This document shows, piece after piece, positions 1-11,875 of a stretch of 64,000 bases of DNA; position 1 is the stretch's first letter; every line of letters begins with the position of its first letter. Both the position numbers and the translations under genes were made by a program. The stretch comes from Cryoendolithus antarcticus. Its lineage: Eukaryota > Ascomycota > Dothideomycetes > Cladosporiales > Cladosporiaceae. Location: contig NAJO01000007.1 in NCBI GenBank assembly GCA_002077065.1, forward strand, positions 496,001-560,000, read 5' to 3'. The notes below the pieces were generated by a model. That model searched no databases, was not told where the DNA came from, and saw only the letters and a program-made list of their open reading frames with translations.

Positions 1-3000
1 ACGCCCGTCTTGACCATAGCCCATGTGACCAGGACCATGTCTCATGCCTAGCGACAGCGCGGCGTTTCTTGTGGGTGATGTGGCCCGTGACCGGTTCGGC
101 GAGGAAGGCCTAGTTCCAGGTCGACTGCCAGCAGGCGTGTTGCCACCTCTCGGGGTGCCAAATCCATTGGGCGTTGCCCGTCCACTGCGAGGCGTCATCC
201 AGCCAGGCAGGTTCGGCGTGGCCCAGCCACTTGTCGTACCCGAAGCGAGGCCGGTCTGGCGGTCCGTGACATGCTCCATGCGCTTCTTGTGGATCTTGAT
301 CGACGCCGTCTGCAATATTTCAAGATCCTCCTTCCACTGCGCAACAGGGAATCGTTGCTTTGCAGATCGTGCCCGCATCATTGCCCTCGTCTCGTAACCA
401 GCATTCAGTGCACCATCAATGGCCATCTTGAACTGATGCATCTGATGCTTTGTAGTCGTAGACTCAATCGTGTACCACCATCCAGGCATCTGACCCAGTC
501 CACCGACTCTTGAGCCGACACCAAGTGCACCTTTCCTTCCGAACTCAACAGCCACGAGACCGAATGGCTCGTCACGCGAAGGGATGAGCGCGAACTCAGC
601 ACCGCTGAAGATGAAAGGTGGCAGCGCAGTGAATTCGGGCTTCGAGAATACGCGTCCAGGATACTTCTTCATCATGACGTCCAGTTTCAGCGCCGCAAAG
701 GTACCGTAAAGATCGATCGTAGGTCCAATGCACATCAGCTGGACTTTGTCGTTCTGCTCCAGCACAGCCGGAAATACATCAGCAATGAGATCGATACCCT
801 TCTGCATCGACCACCGGCCGACGAAGACAAAGAGCTCTGCGTCAGCACGCTGGTCCAGATTCGCCCACTCCTGCGCCTGGCGCTTGAGGCTCGCACGACC
901 AGACTCAGCGACCTGATCGATGTGGATGTCATCCGGGTTCGCAAGCTTCTTGTCCCACTCTGCGATATCAGAAGGATCCGGGTTGGGCAGTGCACCAATT
1001 CGTTTGAGACCCCAGAAGATAGGGTAGCGAGCCCATGAGCGCTTGCCGTACTTCTTTGATACACCAACGGCACCGAAACCCTTCTGGTGGATGCGGAGGA
1101 TGCTGGCGCCAGCGTGAAGGAGATTGAAGACTTCGCCAAACTGTACGTACTTGCCCACAACCGACTCAGGCAGGTTGAAAACCGAGCAGATCTCGTCGAC
1201 TTCGCGCGGGTTGCGCATCGGCCAGAGACCTTGGAATTCAGCATTGTGGAGTGACAAGCAGCAAGGGACAGTATCAGGAAGCAGGTATAGCGGTGCGACG
1301 GTGCCGTGGTAGTCGTTGATGTGATACAAGTCGACGGGAAAGCGTCGCATGGCTTCAGCGATACACTGATTCCAGGCCGAGTAGTAAATCGCGGAGTCGA
1401 GATCATCCATGCGTGCCGGGTAAGGCTCCTTTGCAGTCTGTCTGCGGAACACAGGTGCATCCAGAAGCATGTAAGTGATGTTGGCGAGTTTGTGATACTG
1501 TACTTGCACCTCATATGTGCGGCCGAGAATCGTGACATCGATGGGAAGACCGGGTGTATCGACAGGGTAGTCGATTCCTCCAGCGCAAGGCACCACCCAG
1601 ACCAGATCCTGATGCTGCAGGTTCTTGCCCATCAGCTGCGCCATCACACCTAGACCACCGATCTTGATCTTGATATTCCAATCGGAGATGTCGTACTCCA
1701 TCGTACCGATCAGCACACATCGACGCTTGCCTTCGACAACAGCGCCAGCACCAAAGTTGTCCTGAATGATCGAGCCGCGCGAGTTCTCATGTGCAGGCAA
1801 GATCCGTGGGCTTGAGCTGGGTGATGATAGCGCACTGTTCTTCTCATCGAGCTTATTGCGGCGGTGGAAGACTTGCGCCATGACATTCTTCTTCTCAACC
1901 AGACCGATCTCGTTGAACTTGACGCCGTAGAAAGCGCGAATGTATAGCCAAGTGCCAAGAACCGCAGTGCCGACAGGCACGGTGGCCAACAGGATGAACA
2001 CGATCAGCTGCAGCCATCGATTTCCGATAGGCACTAGGTAATATCGCATGTCCGCGTCGTTGAAAAGAATGCGCCAAGCTAGGTACGGCGCCTCTGGTCC
2101 GTTGTTGGTGATGTTCGTCACGGCAGGCTGTAGTGACACCGGACTGATGCGCTCGACCAGGGTGTCATTATCGACATCGCCGAAAGCATAGCTGACATCC
2201 GGCGTGCCATCAGCAGCCATACCCCAAACATTCAGCTGGAAGTTTGTTGGCCACTCGGTCATGAAGTCGTAGATCCAAGAGCCGTTATCTATCTGCTTCA
2301 TTTGATTCTCCAGTCCGGCATCGTAGCCATACTGATTGAACGCGCCGTGAATGAAGAAGTGAGGAAAGCGCCGGGGAGGACCAGTGTAGTCAGACGCATC
2401 GCCTTCAACGACATGGTTGCTACTACCAGCCATTCTGGACCAGTACTGTACCTTCACGTGAGCACCTTCCCAACGCTGGCGGTTGGAGTTGCCAGTCCAT
2501 GTGAGGTCTTCGAGAGAAGCATTGCCAGGCACGTAGTCCAGCCAGTCCGACCAGACAGCGCCAAAGGACATGGAATATCGCCACTTGTCAGCGCCGGCGG
2601 CCTTGTGCTGGATAAAGTACTCGGAGCCTTGGGTGATGTGCTCGGTCGGCTCGGGTAGTTTCGTATTGCGCTTGACTTTATTAGTGTCTTTGTAAAGCAA
2701 CGTGGTGCTGTAGTTCGACACCATCGGGAACACGATCACGTTGTCTGCCTGGCCCACGCGAAGCATGAAGCGATCGTTTGAGTCTGTGAATGTGTCGCCA
2801 GCGACACTTGTACCGTTGTTGAAGCTGACCTGATGGATACCATCGTAGACATTGTTGAGCGTAGCGCGCATGCGCCAGATGGACGGACTGGGACCGTAGT
2901 AGTAGGCCTCATACAGCGGGTCGATAGTCAGACACTGGATGCTGCTTTGATCGATCGACGCCTGCTGTCCCGCTTCGGTAGTGGAGTTGACAACAATGCC

Positions 3001-5274
3001 GCTCTTGACCGAGTCGCAGTCCATCTCAGCGGAGTATCGAATCTCGATGTCAACGCTCGTACTACCACCACTCGACAGGATCCTTGCATCATGTCCGGGC
3101 AGGAACTTCGTCACGACCGGCGAAGGTGTCGTCCAGTTTGCCTTCGGTACAAAAGCCTTCCAGCCGTAAAGCGTCATGTTGACACTGGGCAAACAGCCGT
3201 TGGGATCGCTCGAGCCCTCGATGTTGAGGATCTTGGGCGACATTGTGGTGTCCCATTCATCGAAAGGGTAGAAGAGGTTCTTCACAGTGATGTTGGACTC
3301 GAAAGGCGAAACGATGGCGGCCTGATCGTCACTGCAATCGCCAACGTAGTCTCTGGACCCGTTAAAGTTCGAGTACAGAAGCCAGACACCTTGATTGCCG
3401 TGCATGCCTTGTCCGGAGAGATCCTGGACGCCCTCGAATCGTCCACGATACATGCTGTAAAGACCAGTCTCTGTCGGGATCTCGAAGGAACCAGGCAGTG
3501 TGTAGTTGAAAGTCTGATTGGAAAGTTGGCGCAAAGTGAAGCCATCATTAAGCACAGGGTAACGTCGGCGGAGCTCGTACATCTGCTTCATGAGACCGTA
3601 AACCGGATGTGATGAATCGCGGTGATCCAGCGACACATTGTCATCCTGGCAAGCGGTGAGTGAGCTGTTGAAAGGCGCCTTGAACAAGTTGACAGTCCCG
3701 ATCTTGTAGCACCCATGCATCTGCCACGACTGCGCAGATGTCATGGATTGACGACCGTACACGTAGTTCGTAGCCGTGTTGTCGAGAGTGTAAAACGCTT
3801 GCTCTTCACCCCAACTCTTCAGCGGGATGCCGGGCACAGTCAACGTCGTGATGAAGTCTCCAAGCAGCTGGCGCTCAGTACCGTTGCTGAGACCTGGCCA
3901 TCGGAGGACGTCCTGGTTCGAAGTACCGTACATGTGGCGAGGATCAAACTTGCCGGTGTATGCGTTGTTCATGTCGTTCGCAACCATCATCTGGTACCAG
4001 GTGTCCGCGAAATTCACTGGGCCATCGTTGGCAGCCAACAAATTACCATCCAGACCAAGAAAGCGCATCAAACCACGATAGATCGTATAGTGAAAGGCTC
4101 CTGCGTCCAGCGCCGAGTGCCCCTGCTCGCGGAGATACTGCGTGTTGTTGGATGTCACGACTTCCGTCAGGTTGTCGACGGCCATGCTTGGGTCCTTGCC
4201 TCGTCCGTAGTAGACAGCACCATCTGAATTGCCGTTGACGACTTCACCAGGAATGAAGAAGTTGTTCTTGCCAAGCTTCGCCGCACATTGTCGCACCGTA
4301 TTCGAGAAGCTGCCCATGGAGTCCACCGTCGTCTGCATGGCTTTGTCGATTCGGAAGCCGTCGAAGTCCAGCGCCTCCACCTGCAAGCAAGACAGACGCG
4401 CGATCTTCGCTAGCACTGACGGATCCCAATCTCTCAGCCTGTCTTGTACTCCGTTGAACTTTGACAGCTGCTTCTGCCATTCGGGATAGACGCCAAAAGC
4501 GCCCACATCACCGTACTGATCAAAATCACTTTTCATGCACCCAGCCATCCGCGTAGTATTCTCATCCTTCAGCAGGTTTCCGGCCTGATCATAGAATCGC
4601 GGATACGGGAAGGGACACTCTGGCAGCCACTCATTGCTCTGCTGGAAGTCTCGGTATTGCTCCTCCGTTTTGTAGTATATGTCATGCTCTTTGAACGACC
4701 ACGGTGTGCTCGCGTTCTCGTATCCCTTGAAGGCGAAGAGATCGGACATGGTCGCGAATGTGTTGTCAAGGATGACATAGAAACCCTTGTCGTGAATGGC
4801 TTGGATCGAGGCACGAGCGGACTCGAGGGTGCTGAAGTGACGGTCGAGGAGGGTGTGATCGTTTGGGCTGTAGCCATCCATGGCCCACGGGTGGTTGTAG
4901 AACAGACTGCCCGCGAGGTACAGACCGCGTATTCCCATGCCATGGAGGTAGTCGAGCGAGTCTACAAGACCCGCGAGATCGCCTCCGTTCCGCAATTGTG
5001 TGCCGAGTGGATCTTGCTCCCATGACGTGCCATTGGCGTTATCGTTCGTGGGATCGCCATTGGCGAAGCGATCTGGAAAGAAGCTGTAGAACGGCATGCG
5101 CCAGTTCTCTGGACTTGGGTGGTAGACGTGATTGTCCCACGTCGTCGAGTACTCCAATACATTAGCTGCATTTTGGTTCGTGTTTATGTTCCATTGAACC
5201 TCTGCCTCGTCGTAGTACGAGGCGTGTGTGAGTGTGCTGAGTAGAGCCAAGGGAAGGAGCCATGGTCGGAACAT
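1..5274 (-). CDS. ags1: Alpha-1,3-glucan synthase, N-terminal 1758 residues (runs off left edge)
   Basis: Makes the alpha-1,3-glucan of the fungal cell wall at the plasma membrane. The frame is open without a stop from the ATG at 5274 to base 1, so no frame-breaking intron is present. A signal peptide (MFRPWLLPLALLSTLTHA) is followed by an extracellular GH13 amylase-like domain (about residues 50-700, including DFDGFRIDKA and FIPGEVVNGN), a hydrophobic segment near residues 1088-1112 (LIVFILLATVPVGTAVLGTW), and a cytosolic GT5 glycogen-synthase-like domain from about residue 1190 (KIGGLGVMAQLMGKN, GRWSMQKGIDL, SRDEPFGLVAVEFG). The window ends in a Ser/Pro/Gly-rich linker after the GT5 domain. 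Family members are about 2400 residues, so the multi-pass C-terminal half lies outside. It is divergent to the amylase-like gene at 8020. Identification is firm; which AGS paralogue it is cannot be told. Confidence 0.95.
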   Translation of the reverse strand, partial: MFRPWLLPLALLSTLTHASYYDEAEVQWNINTNQNAANVLEYSTTWDNHVYHPSPENWRMPFYSFFPDRFANGDPTNDNANGTSWEQDPLGTQLRNGGDLAGLVDSLDYLHGMGIRGLYLAGSLFYNHPWAMDGYSPNDHTLLDRHFSTLESARASIQAIHDKGFYVILDNTFATMSDLFAFKGYENASTPWSFKEHDIYYKTEEQYRDFQQSNEWLPECPFPYPRFYDQAGNLLKDENTTRMAGCMKSDFDQYGDVGAFGVYPEWQKQLSKFNGVQDRLRDWDPSVLAKIARLSCLQVEALDFDGFRIDKAMQTTVDSMGSFSNTVRQCAAKLGKNNFFIPGEVVNGNSDGAVYYGRGKDPSMAVDNLTEVVTSNNTQYLREQGHSALDAGAFHYTIYRGLMRFLGLDGNLLAANDGPVNFADTWYQMMVANDMNNAYTGKFDPRHMYGTSNQDVLRWPGLSNGTERQLLGDFITTLTVPGIPLKSWGEEQAFYTLDNTATNYVYGRQSMTSAQSWQMHGCYKIGTVNLFKAPFNSSLTACQDDNVSLDHRDSSHPVYGLMKQMYELRRRYPVLNDGFTLRQLSNQTFNYTLPGSFEIPTETGLYSMYRGRFEGVQDLSGQGMHGNQGVWLLYSNFNGSRDYVGDCSDDQAAIVSPFESNITVKNLFYPFDEWDTTMSPKILNIEGSSDPNGCLPSVNMTLYGWKAFVPKANWTTPSPVVTKFLPGHDARILSSGGSTSVDIEIRYSAEMDCDSVKSGIVVNSTTEAGQQASIDQSSIQCLTIDPLYEAYYYGPSPSIWRMRATLNNVYDGIHQVSFNNGTSVAGDTFTDSNDRFMLRVGQADNVIVFPMVSNYSTTLLYKDTNKVKRNTKLPEPTEHITQGSEYFIQHKAAGADKWRYSMSFGAVWSDWLDYVPGNASLEDLTWTGNSNRQRWEGAHVKVQYWSRMAGSSNHVVEGDASDYTGPPRRFPHFFIHGAFNQYGYDAGLENQMKQIDNGSWIYDFMTEWPTNFQLNVWGMAADGTPDVSYAFGDVDNDTLVERISPVSLQPAVTNITNNGPEAPYLAWRILFNDADMRYYLVPIGNRWLQLIVFILLATVPVGTAVLGTWLYIRAFYGVKFNEIGLVEKKNVMAQVFHRRNKLDEKNSALSSPSSSPRILPAHENSRGSIIQDNFGAGAVVEGKRRCVLIGTMEYDISDWNIKIKIGGLGVMAQLMGKNLQHQDLVWVVPCAGGIDYPVDTPGLPIDVTILGRTYEVQVQYHKLANITYMLLDAPVFRRQTAKEPYPARMDDLDSAIYYSAWNQCIAEAMRRFPVDLYHINDYHGTVAPLYLLPDTVPCCLSLHNAEFQGLWPMRNPREVDEICSVFNLPESVVGKYVQFGEVFNLLHAGASILRIHQKGFGAVGVSKKYGKRSWARYPIFWGLKRIGALPNPDPSDIAEWDKKLANPDDIHIDQVAESGRASLKRQAQEWANLDQRADAELFVFVGRWSMQKGIDLIADVFPAVLEQNDKVQLMCIGPTIDLYGTFAALKLDVMMKKYPGRVFSKPEFTALPPFIFSGAEFALIPSRDEPFGLVAVEFGRKGALGVGSRVGGLGQMPGWWYTIESTTTKHQMHQFKMAIDGALNAGYETRAMMRARSAKQRFPVAQWKEDLEILQTASIKIHKKRMEHVTDRQTGLASGTTSGWATPNLPGWMTPRSGRATPNGFGTPRGGNTPAGSRPGTRPSSPNRSRATSPTRNAALSLGMRHGPGHMGYGQDGR

Positions 5275-8019
5275 CGTGAATTTGGCAGCAGCACAGCGCC
5301 GACTGCTGAAAAGGAAAAGGCCTCGCTAAACGCGTGTCATGAAGGATGATGTAGCAGAAGAAAAGCAGCGACGATGGTCGGGTAGTGCCAGTGAGAGGGG
5401 AGAGTAGTACACCCCAGGTGTATGTGTGTGCGATCGGTCTGTAGCGACAGTCGGGATGGGATCACAGTGTTTGTATGTGAAGTAGTGCGGAGACGGCCAA
5501 TGCCTGTCAGTCCCAAGGTGACACCAGTACTCCAGAGCCGTTGGGGTGGGATTCCAGGGCCAGCGTCCAAGGCAAGGAAAGGTACGGGACCGCGAGCCGC
5601 GCGCAAGGTCTGAATGAGTGTCCAGAAGGAAGCGCTGTGGATCAAAGAATGACGACGAGATAGCAGGGCGGGTGGTGGTAGGCCTGGGCGGAGGTGCACA
5701 GTGCAGTGATGTGCTGTGCGTGAGAGAGTAAAGGAAAAGCTACGGCTCCATCTGCAATCTCTGGCGATCACCCCCAAGAGATACGTGATGAGAGGCGCGG
5801 TAGGGACTGGGATCCACGCGGAACGTGAGCTTGTCGCGACCAGTACCAACTCTATTCGCGGAGGACGAGCCGTTAGCTGTCTGTGTGGTGGTGGACTGCT
5901 ATTAGTTGGGCACGCTATGGGCGGTTATGTGTCGCGCGGATGGATGCAGTCGATACTGCCTTGCACTTGCAGCGATTGATGAGAGGCGTGTAGAGCCTCC
6001 TCGGGCGGCGATAGTGCTCGCGTGCAAACAGACAAGGCATGTTATCGCCTCGCACAATGCGCCAATGCGTGCAATTCTGCTTGACCCTAGTTTCTACCCA
6101 CTCTGGGCCGTTTGCATGACCCCTGAACGGCGGTTTCATCAATCAGGTACGCGGGAGCCACAGTGCCGAGAGTCAGCCGTCCACTCGTATTTGGCCACAC
6201 TACGAGCGCCTACAAGCAATAGCCCAAAATTGCACACCTTATCATATGGCTCTCAGCTCTTACCTGAGCGAATAATGCCATATTCTGGCACGAATACGAG
6301 AACACGAACCGGCGATGACCTCCGGTCTGGCTGCACCATCGAAGCGTAAATGCTTGGTACGCGGGCGCTAGAAGGGATCAATCGCCGCCACGCCTCCTCA
6401 ACCGCCATCTTCCGGTACCTTGCAGCCTCCCGCAGGAAGACGATTCCTGTTCCTGAAGGTGCTGCATCAGCACTGCCGAACGTGCTTCATCCGGCTGCGG
6501 CAGCGTCACCGCACATCAAAGTCGATACTTTGGTCGCATGCGTGTGGCGGATCTCACATCTCACCGTACTGCACTTCGGACGCGTCTTATCAGTGTTCCG
6601 ATATCGGAACGACAGCGCACTGCATGGACGCCTGCAATGCCGAAGTCGTGACGTCTCAACACGCCCCAATCCATCACACTGTTGGTGAAGCCTGCTCTAC
6701 TGCCATTTCTGCCGGTCGCTGGCTTCTGCTTGAGGCCCGCGAACGCCAAGTTCGATATCGTCTGCGTCCGTTTCAGTGTTAAGCAATCTCCTCAGCCACA
6801 CCTGTCAAATGAGCGAATCGTACGGGAACAACGGTTCAGCCTCGTGTTTCTCGGATGCAAGACACGGCAGATCTCCTGCTCCTATTCTGGTCAGCCTTGG
6901 TGGCGGACGGCATGGATTGCGCCTGTGGCCGTTGAAGATCATGGAAACTCTGATGAGCCTCCAACGGCAGGCTGGTGGGCCGTCAAAGGCTTATCTCGGG
7001 CCGTCTTCAGAATACTTCAATGTGACGACTTTGCTGTCGATCATGTCGCTTGTCTAGGGCGCTCGATGGTATCTTCCCAGAATTGGCCGAAGATCTAGCA
7101 CTTCCCGCTGCTGGCGACATCGTTTGATGGGTTGAGCTCTTCGCGCCGTGCAGTCTTTGCCATCAGACTTCAGCATCGTCCACGTGCAACAGCCCACTCC
7201 GCGGGTCTCATACTCGAACAAGTCTTGCATATCTGCAACTGTTTGCGACCCGTCGACTAACGTTCGTCGAACCAGACAGATGGGACGGCTGGGTGCTTCA
7301 ATGCGTGACATGAAGACCACGATCTTTTCAACTGCAGGCATGATCTCTGCAGCACAGTGGGTTCTCCAGCATCGCCCAACCGCTCATGTAGACTCCCGAG
7401 ACTGCAGACTACGAGATTTCGTCACTTGACAAATGTCCATATCGTCTTGATCCACTCTGCAGTGACTGTCCGGGTCTGTGTCGGCGTATTGTGCTCGTCA
7501 CTGCCGACACTCGTCTTCTTGGCACTGAAACCCTGTCGAAGTGACTGCTCGTGCATGTTTGATTCCTGAAACAATCCCACGAATCGTCACTCGCGGCTCA
7601 ACCGAACTCTCGCAGGCGCTACAGCGTCTTGCGTGGGTGGATCGGAGACCGGCAGCGTTTCCATCGCCTTTCTTTCAACCACTCGTGGTGAACCTCACTT
7701 TCATGCTCTTGAGGCTCGTTACGCCAGCTCGGACGCGTCGCTGCGACCTGCGACGGCGGCTCCTCCTTTTCAGGGCAGTCTCTTTGTCGGGCCTTCGCCA
7801 GCGCTTGCGTGGCTGTGGGTTTGAGGATTCACTGCTGACTGTGAAGGTGGTTTCTTGACCCATGCTACCTCGTGTTGGCACGTACTGTCTCTCAATCACA
7901 GGGTGAGGAATGCACATTCTTCTCCTTCACCAATTGTGACACTCCCTTCGTCATCGCGCTTTCCTATCTATCCATCGACCCATCACAGTCTCCTGGTGAG
8001 ACCATCACATAGCAGCGTT
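5275..8019. promoter_or_regulatory. 2.7-kb divergent spacer between glucan synthase and amylase-like gene
   Basis: No supported coding frame is seen on either strand. The length is unusual among the otherwise 0.1-0.8-kb spacers here and it must hold the 5' ends of two genes transcribed away from each other. I could not recognise a specific regulator site. A shared control region is inference from the arrangement only. Confidence 0.4.
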
Positions 8020-9891
8020 ATGCGCTCGTTTTGTGCGATCGGCAATATCGCTCTTTTCCTTATTGCTACTGCACTATACTTCGGTACCTCACATGCGGCA
8101 GACGTTGACGAATGGCGAACCCGGTCTATCTATCAAGTCGTCACCGATCGCTTTGCACACGCCAGTAATTCCCCTCTACCAGACTGCCATGTAACGCTTG
8201 GCTTCTACTGCGGTGGGACATGGCGCGGTATCCAGGACAAATTGGACTACATCCAAGGCATGGGCTTCGATGCTATCTGGATATCACCCATTGTCGCTCA
8301 GCTACCGCAGCAGACCGGGGATGGCGAATCATACACGGCGTATTGGCAGCAGAACCTCTACCAGCTGAATAGCGACTTTGGTACCGAGAATGATTTACTC
8401 GAGCTGATTTCCGATATTCACGCGCGCGGCATGCTGGTCATGCTTGATATTGTTGTCAATCACATGGCCTATAGTGGCGCGCCGGACACGATAGATTATT
8501 CCATCCTACAGCCCTTCAACGACGAGAAGTACTATCATTCATACTGCCCAGTGGATGACGTGACGAACTCGACGAACACCGAGCAGTGCTGGCTTGGAAG
8601 TCTGACAGTACCCCTGGCCGACCTGAGGACTGAAGATGAAGTCGTGCAGGAGATGTTCGCCAGCTGGATCAAGGACACTGTGCAGCGATTCAGTATCGAT
8701 GGGCTGCGGATCGACACTGCAATCAACGTGCAGCCTGACTTCTTCCCCGGATTTGTCGATGCTGCAGGTGTCTTCGCCACCGGCGAGGCATTGAATGGCG
8801 ACAACTCTATCGCTTGCGTCTGGGAAGAGGCGATTGGGAGTATCCTCAACTACCCCATCTACTTTCCCCTTATCCGCGCCTTCACGGATCCAGGCGGCAG
8901 CATCAATGACCTCGTCGAGACAATCGAGTCTACGAAACAGAACTGCCATGATGCCACTGCAATGGGTAGCTTCAGTGAAGTATTTTACACTTGTCCCCAG
9001 ATCTCATCGACAACCAGCTGATGACCAATCTAGAACCACGACGTCGACCGTTTCGCCAGCTATACCTCCTCCTTGGCCCTCGCAGCGAACGTGATCACCT
9101 TCAACTTCCTCTCCGACGGAATACCGATAACCTACCAAGGTCAAGAGCAACATATGTCTGGCGTGACCTCACCCTACACGAATCGCGCGCCCTTATGGGG
9201 AACTGGGTTTGACACCTCCGCCACTCTATACCAACACATCGCCACCCTGAACAAGTTTCGGCAGCACGTCATCCGCACTTCGCACAATTACACTCTCTAC
9301 AACAACTTTGCCATCTACCAAGACTACCACACGCTCGGCATGCGCAAAGGCTACGACGGCAGTCAAGTCCTCACGATCCTCACCAATAACGGAGAAGACA
9401 GCAAACCCTACACCCTCGGGCTACCCAACCACGGTTTTCCGGCTGGCACGAAGCTGACCGAGATCCTGACTTGCACCGATCTGGAAGTCAACGCTACAGG
9501 CTTCATCAACATTCCCATGTCCGCCGGCGCACCCAAGATCCTCTACCCGTCCACCTTACTCTTCGACTCCAAACTATGCCGTTTCCCCAACGAAGCTCCT
9601 GCCTCGATCGCACAACCACCGCAGACAACGATAGTGAAGACTTACGCCACAACAATATCTGCCATTAAAGAGAACTGGGCAGCGACAACCGTGTCGGCGC
9701 TCCCTGGCATGTTCACGGCGCAAGGAGAGAGCGTGAGTGAGCTCACTGGCGGTATCACAGGGTTGCCAACAGGAAGCATAGGGGCGGGAGTGCCGGATCC
9801 GATGGGCACGGCAGTCAGTGACAGCCCAGCCGGGCGGCCGGGGATCTTTGGAGCAGGACATTGGAGGCACAGGAGAGGGAGGGCGCATTGA
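8020..9891 (+). CDS. Secreted alpha-amylase-like protein (GH13), AmyD/Agt-like by context
   Basis: Two exons, 8020-8979 and 9034-9891, with a 54-nt intron (GTATTT...TAG) in phase 0; joining restores SFSE|NHDVDRFASYT, the conserved ENHD block. The protein has 605 residues. The ATG at 8020 starts a signal peptide (MRSFCAIGNIALFLIATALY); an in-frame ATG at 7855 would bury it. GH13 landmarks are DIVVNHMAYSG (region I), GLRIDTAINV with nucleophile D232, the acid/base E256 in TGEALNGD, and D323 in ENHD. A fungal amylase C-terminal domain (DUF1966-like, about residues 430-500) and a Ser/Thr/Gly-rich tail follow. Region II reads T-A-I-N where TAKA-amylase has T-V-K-H. No hydrophobic GPI-type C-terminus is visible, unlike AmyD/AgtA relatives. 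The position beside ags1 suggests a role in alpha-1,3-glucan synthesis or trimming rather than starch use (inference). Confidence 0.88.
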
Positions 9892-10080
9892 GTACACCTC
9901 AATCGTGGAAGAGATGAGTCTAGAGGAACAGCGAGTGATTTTGACATGATACCCAAATAGATCGGTGGACTCCAGATAGATATATAGACGTATACGCCGA
10001 GACGCATGCAAGGCAACCGCATTTCTCCCAGTTTCGATCCGGCCTCTGTATCTGTCCCGAGGGCAGAATATGCAAGCCTG

Positions 10081-11875
10081 TCATCCCCTGACCCACTTAA
10101 GAAGGCCCCCTGGCAGTACGTCCTCTGGTCCCTCAAGCTCGAGCCCTCTCGACATTCGATAGAAGTCATCCTCATCGAAATTCCGGAGGTTTCGGAGACA
10201 CTTCAGATATAGCCACCCACGCTGCCTCGGGAGCTGGTCGAACACATGCAGCAACGATGTCCGGATCCGGAGCCTACGTTTATGCAACAATGCGATCCGC
10301 GACATCCAGGCGTCCAGCTTGATGTGAAGGAACAGCATTCGGCTGACTTGATCTAGATCGATCTGGTAATTCTCCAGCGAGCCACCTGCGAGGTCAAGTT
10401 AGCACATCACATCAACGATCTGGCTCGGTGGAATGAACCCTACTTCGCGACAGTTCCTCGTAGCGCTGTCGCAGACGGGGCTTCTCCTCGTAGATTGTCA
10501 TGCCCACTACCATACTCACCCATTCGGTCATGTGCGTCTGTAGTGGGCGCGTGACAGAGCACTTCGCCGTGGTGGAGCCGCCGAGACGATGCAGCGCATG
10601 ATTGAGTCTCTTGAATCCAGCGTATCGCGGATCTTGCTCACCCGAGAACTTCTTGAACGCGCCGTCGTCGCGTTCGAGGTATGTAGTCAATGTCTTGATC
10701 GCTGTCGACCTCGTTTTGAAGGAGAAGTATTCAGTCTGCGATGTTTCCTCGAGCATGACTGTGTTGATTAGGCTGACATGCCGAGAGGGAAGGGGAAAGC
10801 AGTGGAACTCAAAGATGTCCTTGTCAGACATGTCACCGGGATCAGAAATCTCGTTCACGCGATCCCCGAGAGAGTCGTTGTACACAGGTGTACAACATTT
10901 GACAGGTAGGTCCTGCAGGGCAGAGCCAGCCTCGTCCGGGTGGCTATGCCTGTTCTTCAATTGTTGATATAGCGATATACCGAGAGTTCCGGTCTTGCCT
11001 CCCGGTAAGAAGTTGCTGCGAAGAACAATCATCAGTGTGGGGGAGACCGGCGCAAAGTTGTGCCATTCAGTGCGAATCCCGCCCGCTGTCAAGCCAGTGT
11101 CGGCATCGATGAGTGAACTGGAAGGGCCTTCGAAAATGCCATACGCATTGGCTGTTAGTAGGAACTCCTCGTCCTCGTCCTCAGGACGGCAGAAAGCTAA
11201 GAAAGATTGTTGAGCGTGCGCGATGAACATCTTTGCATCATCGCCGTATGCTCTCTGCATGATGTCTCTGGTCCACTGTAAAGTCATGTCCATCTCGATA
11301 TCCATGAAGGCGCGCAAGTTGTCCAGCCAAACATCCCGAGGAGATCGGAAGCCTCTTTCCATCATATAGTCTCTCATTCGCTCTTTGTCGTGAGTCGTAT
11401 AATCCTCGATTGTGTCGTGATTGTATCGCTGGTAGAAATTGCTGTTACGGTACTTCATCACGAATAGGAACCTCCTCAAGTCGTTCCGCTCTGATCGAGT
11501 CAATGTGAGTACGCCATCCGGCTCTTCGGCGAATAGCTTCTTAACTTTCGCAATAATCTGGGCCGCTCGCCCCTCAAGACGGCTGAGCTGCTCCTCGACC
11601 TCCTCTGGCTCTCCACAATTCTCGTCACAGTACATGCTCGTGAGCCCATACTGCTTTGACACCAAGCGTTGCTCCGGTATGCCGGTTGTCAAGTTGACCA
11701 CGTTGATGTATGGATCTCGGTTTTTCATTGCTTTGCCCTTCTTATCGAACTTGACAGGGCCTGGGGGCGGCTGATCGTCAGCAGCGAAGTTCCGCAGGAT
11801 GAATCTGGGTATGTAGTGGTGGTAGCGACCTCTGGCCGCGCCGACTGGGGGGCTCGACTGCGAAGTCTGCGCCAT
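10081..11875 (-). CDS. DUF4238 domain protein
   Basis: The function is unknown. Two exons, 11875-10444 and 10385-10081, with a 58-nt intron (GTAGGG donor, TGCTAAC branch point, GCAG acceptor) give 578 residues; the first exon read alone would stop at 10412. The N-terminus carries the DUF4238 hallmark H19-H20-Y-I-P-R-F followed by LRNFA. Further along are YGLTSMYC, a charged helical region and the segment RSERNDLRRFLFVMKYRN. The ATG at 11875 is chosen because it lies just upstream of the motif; an in-frame ATG at 12034 would add 53 residues of unconvincing sequence. No signal peptide or membrane segment is seen. DUF4238 occurs in fungi and bacteria without an agreed activity. It is convergent with the amylase-like gene, 189 bp away. 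Confidence 0.82.

Noticed and set aside
2833..3612. 259-codon plus-strand frame, and a 267-codon minus frame at 735-1538
   Set aside because: Both overlap the open, motif-rich glucan synthase frame and have no recognisable content.
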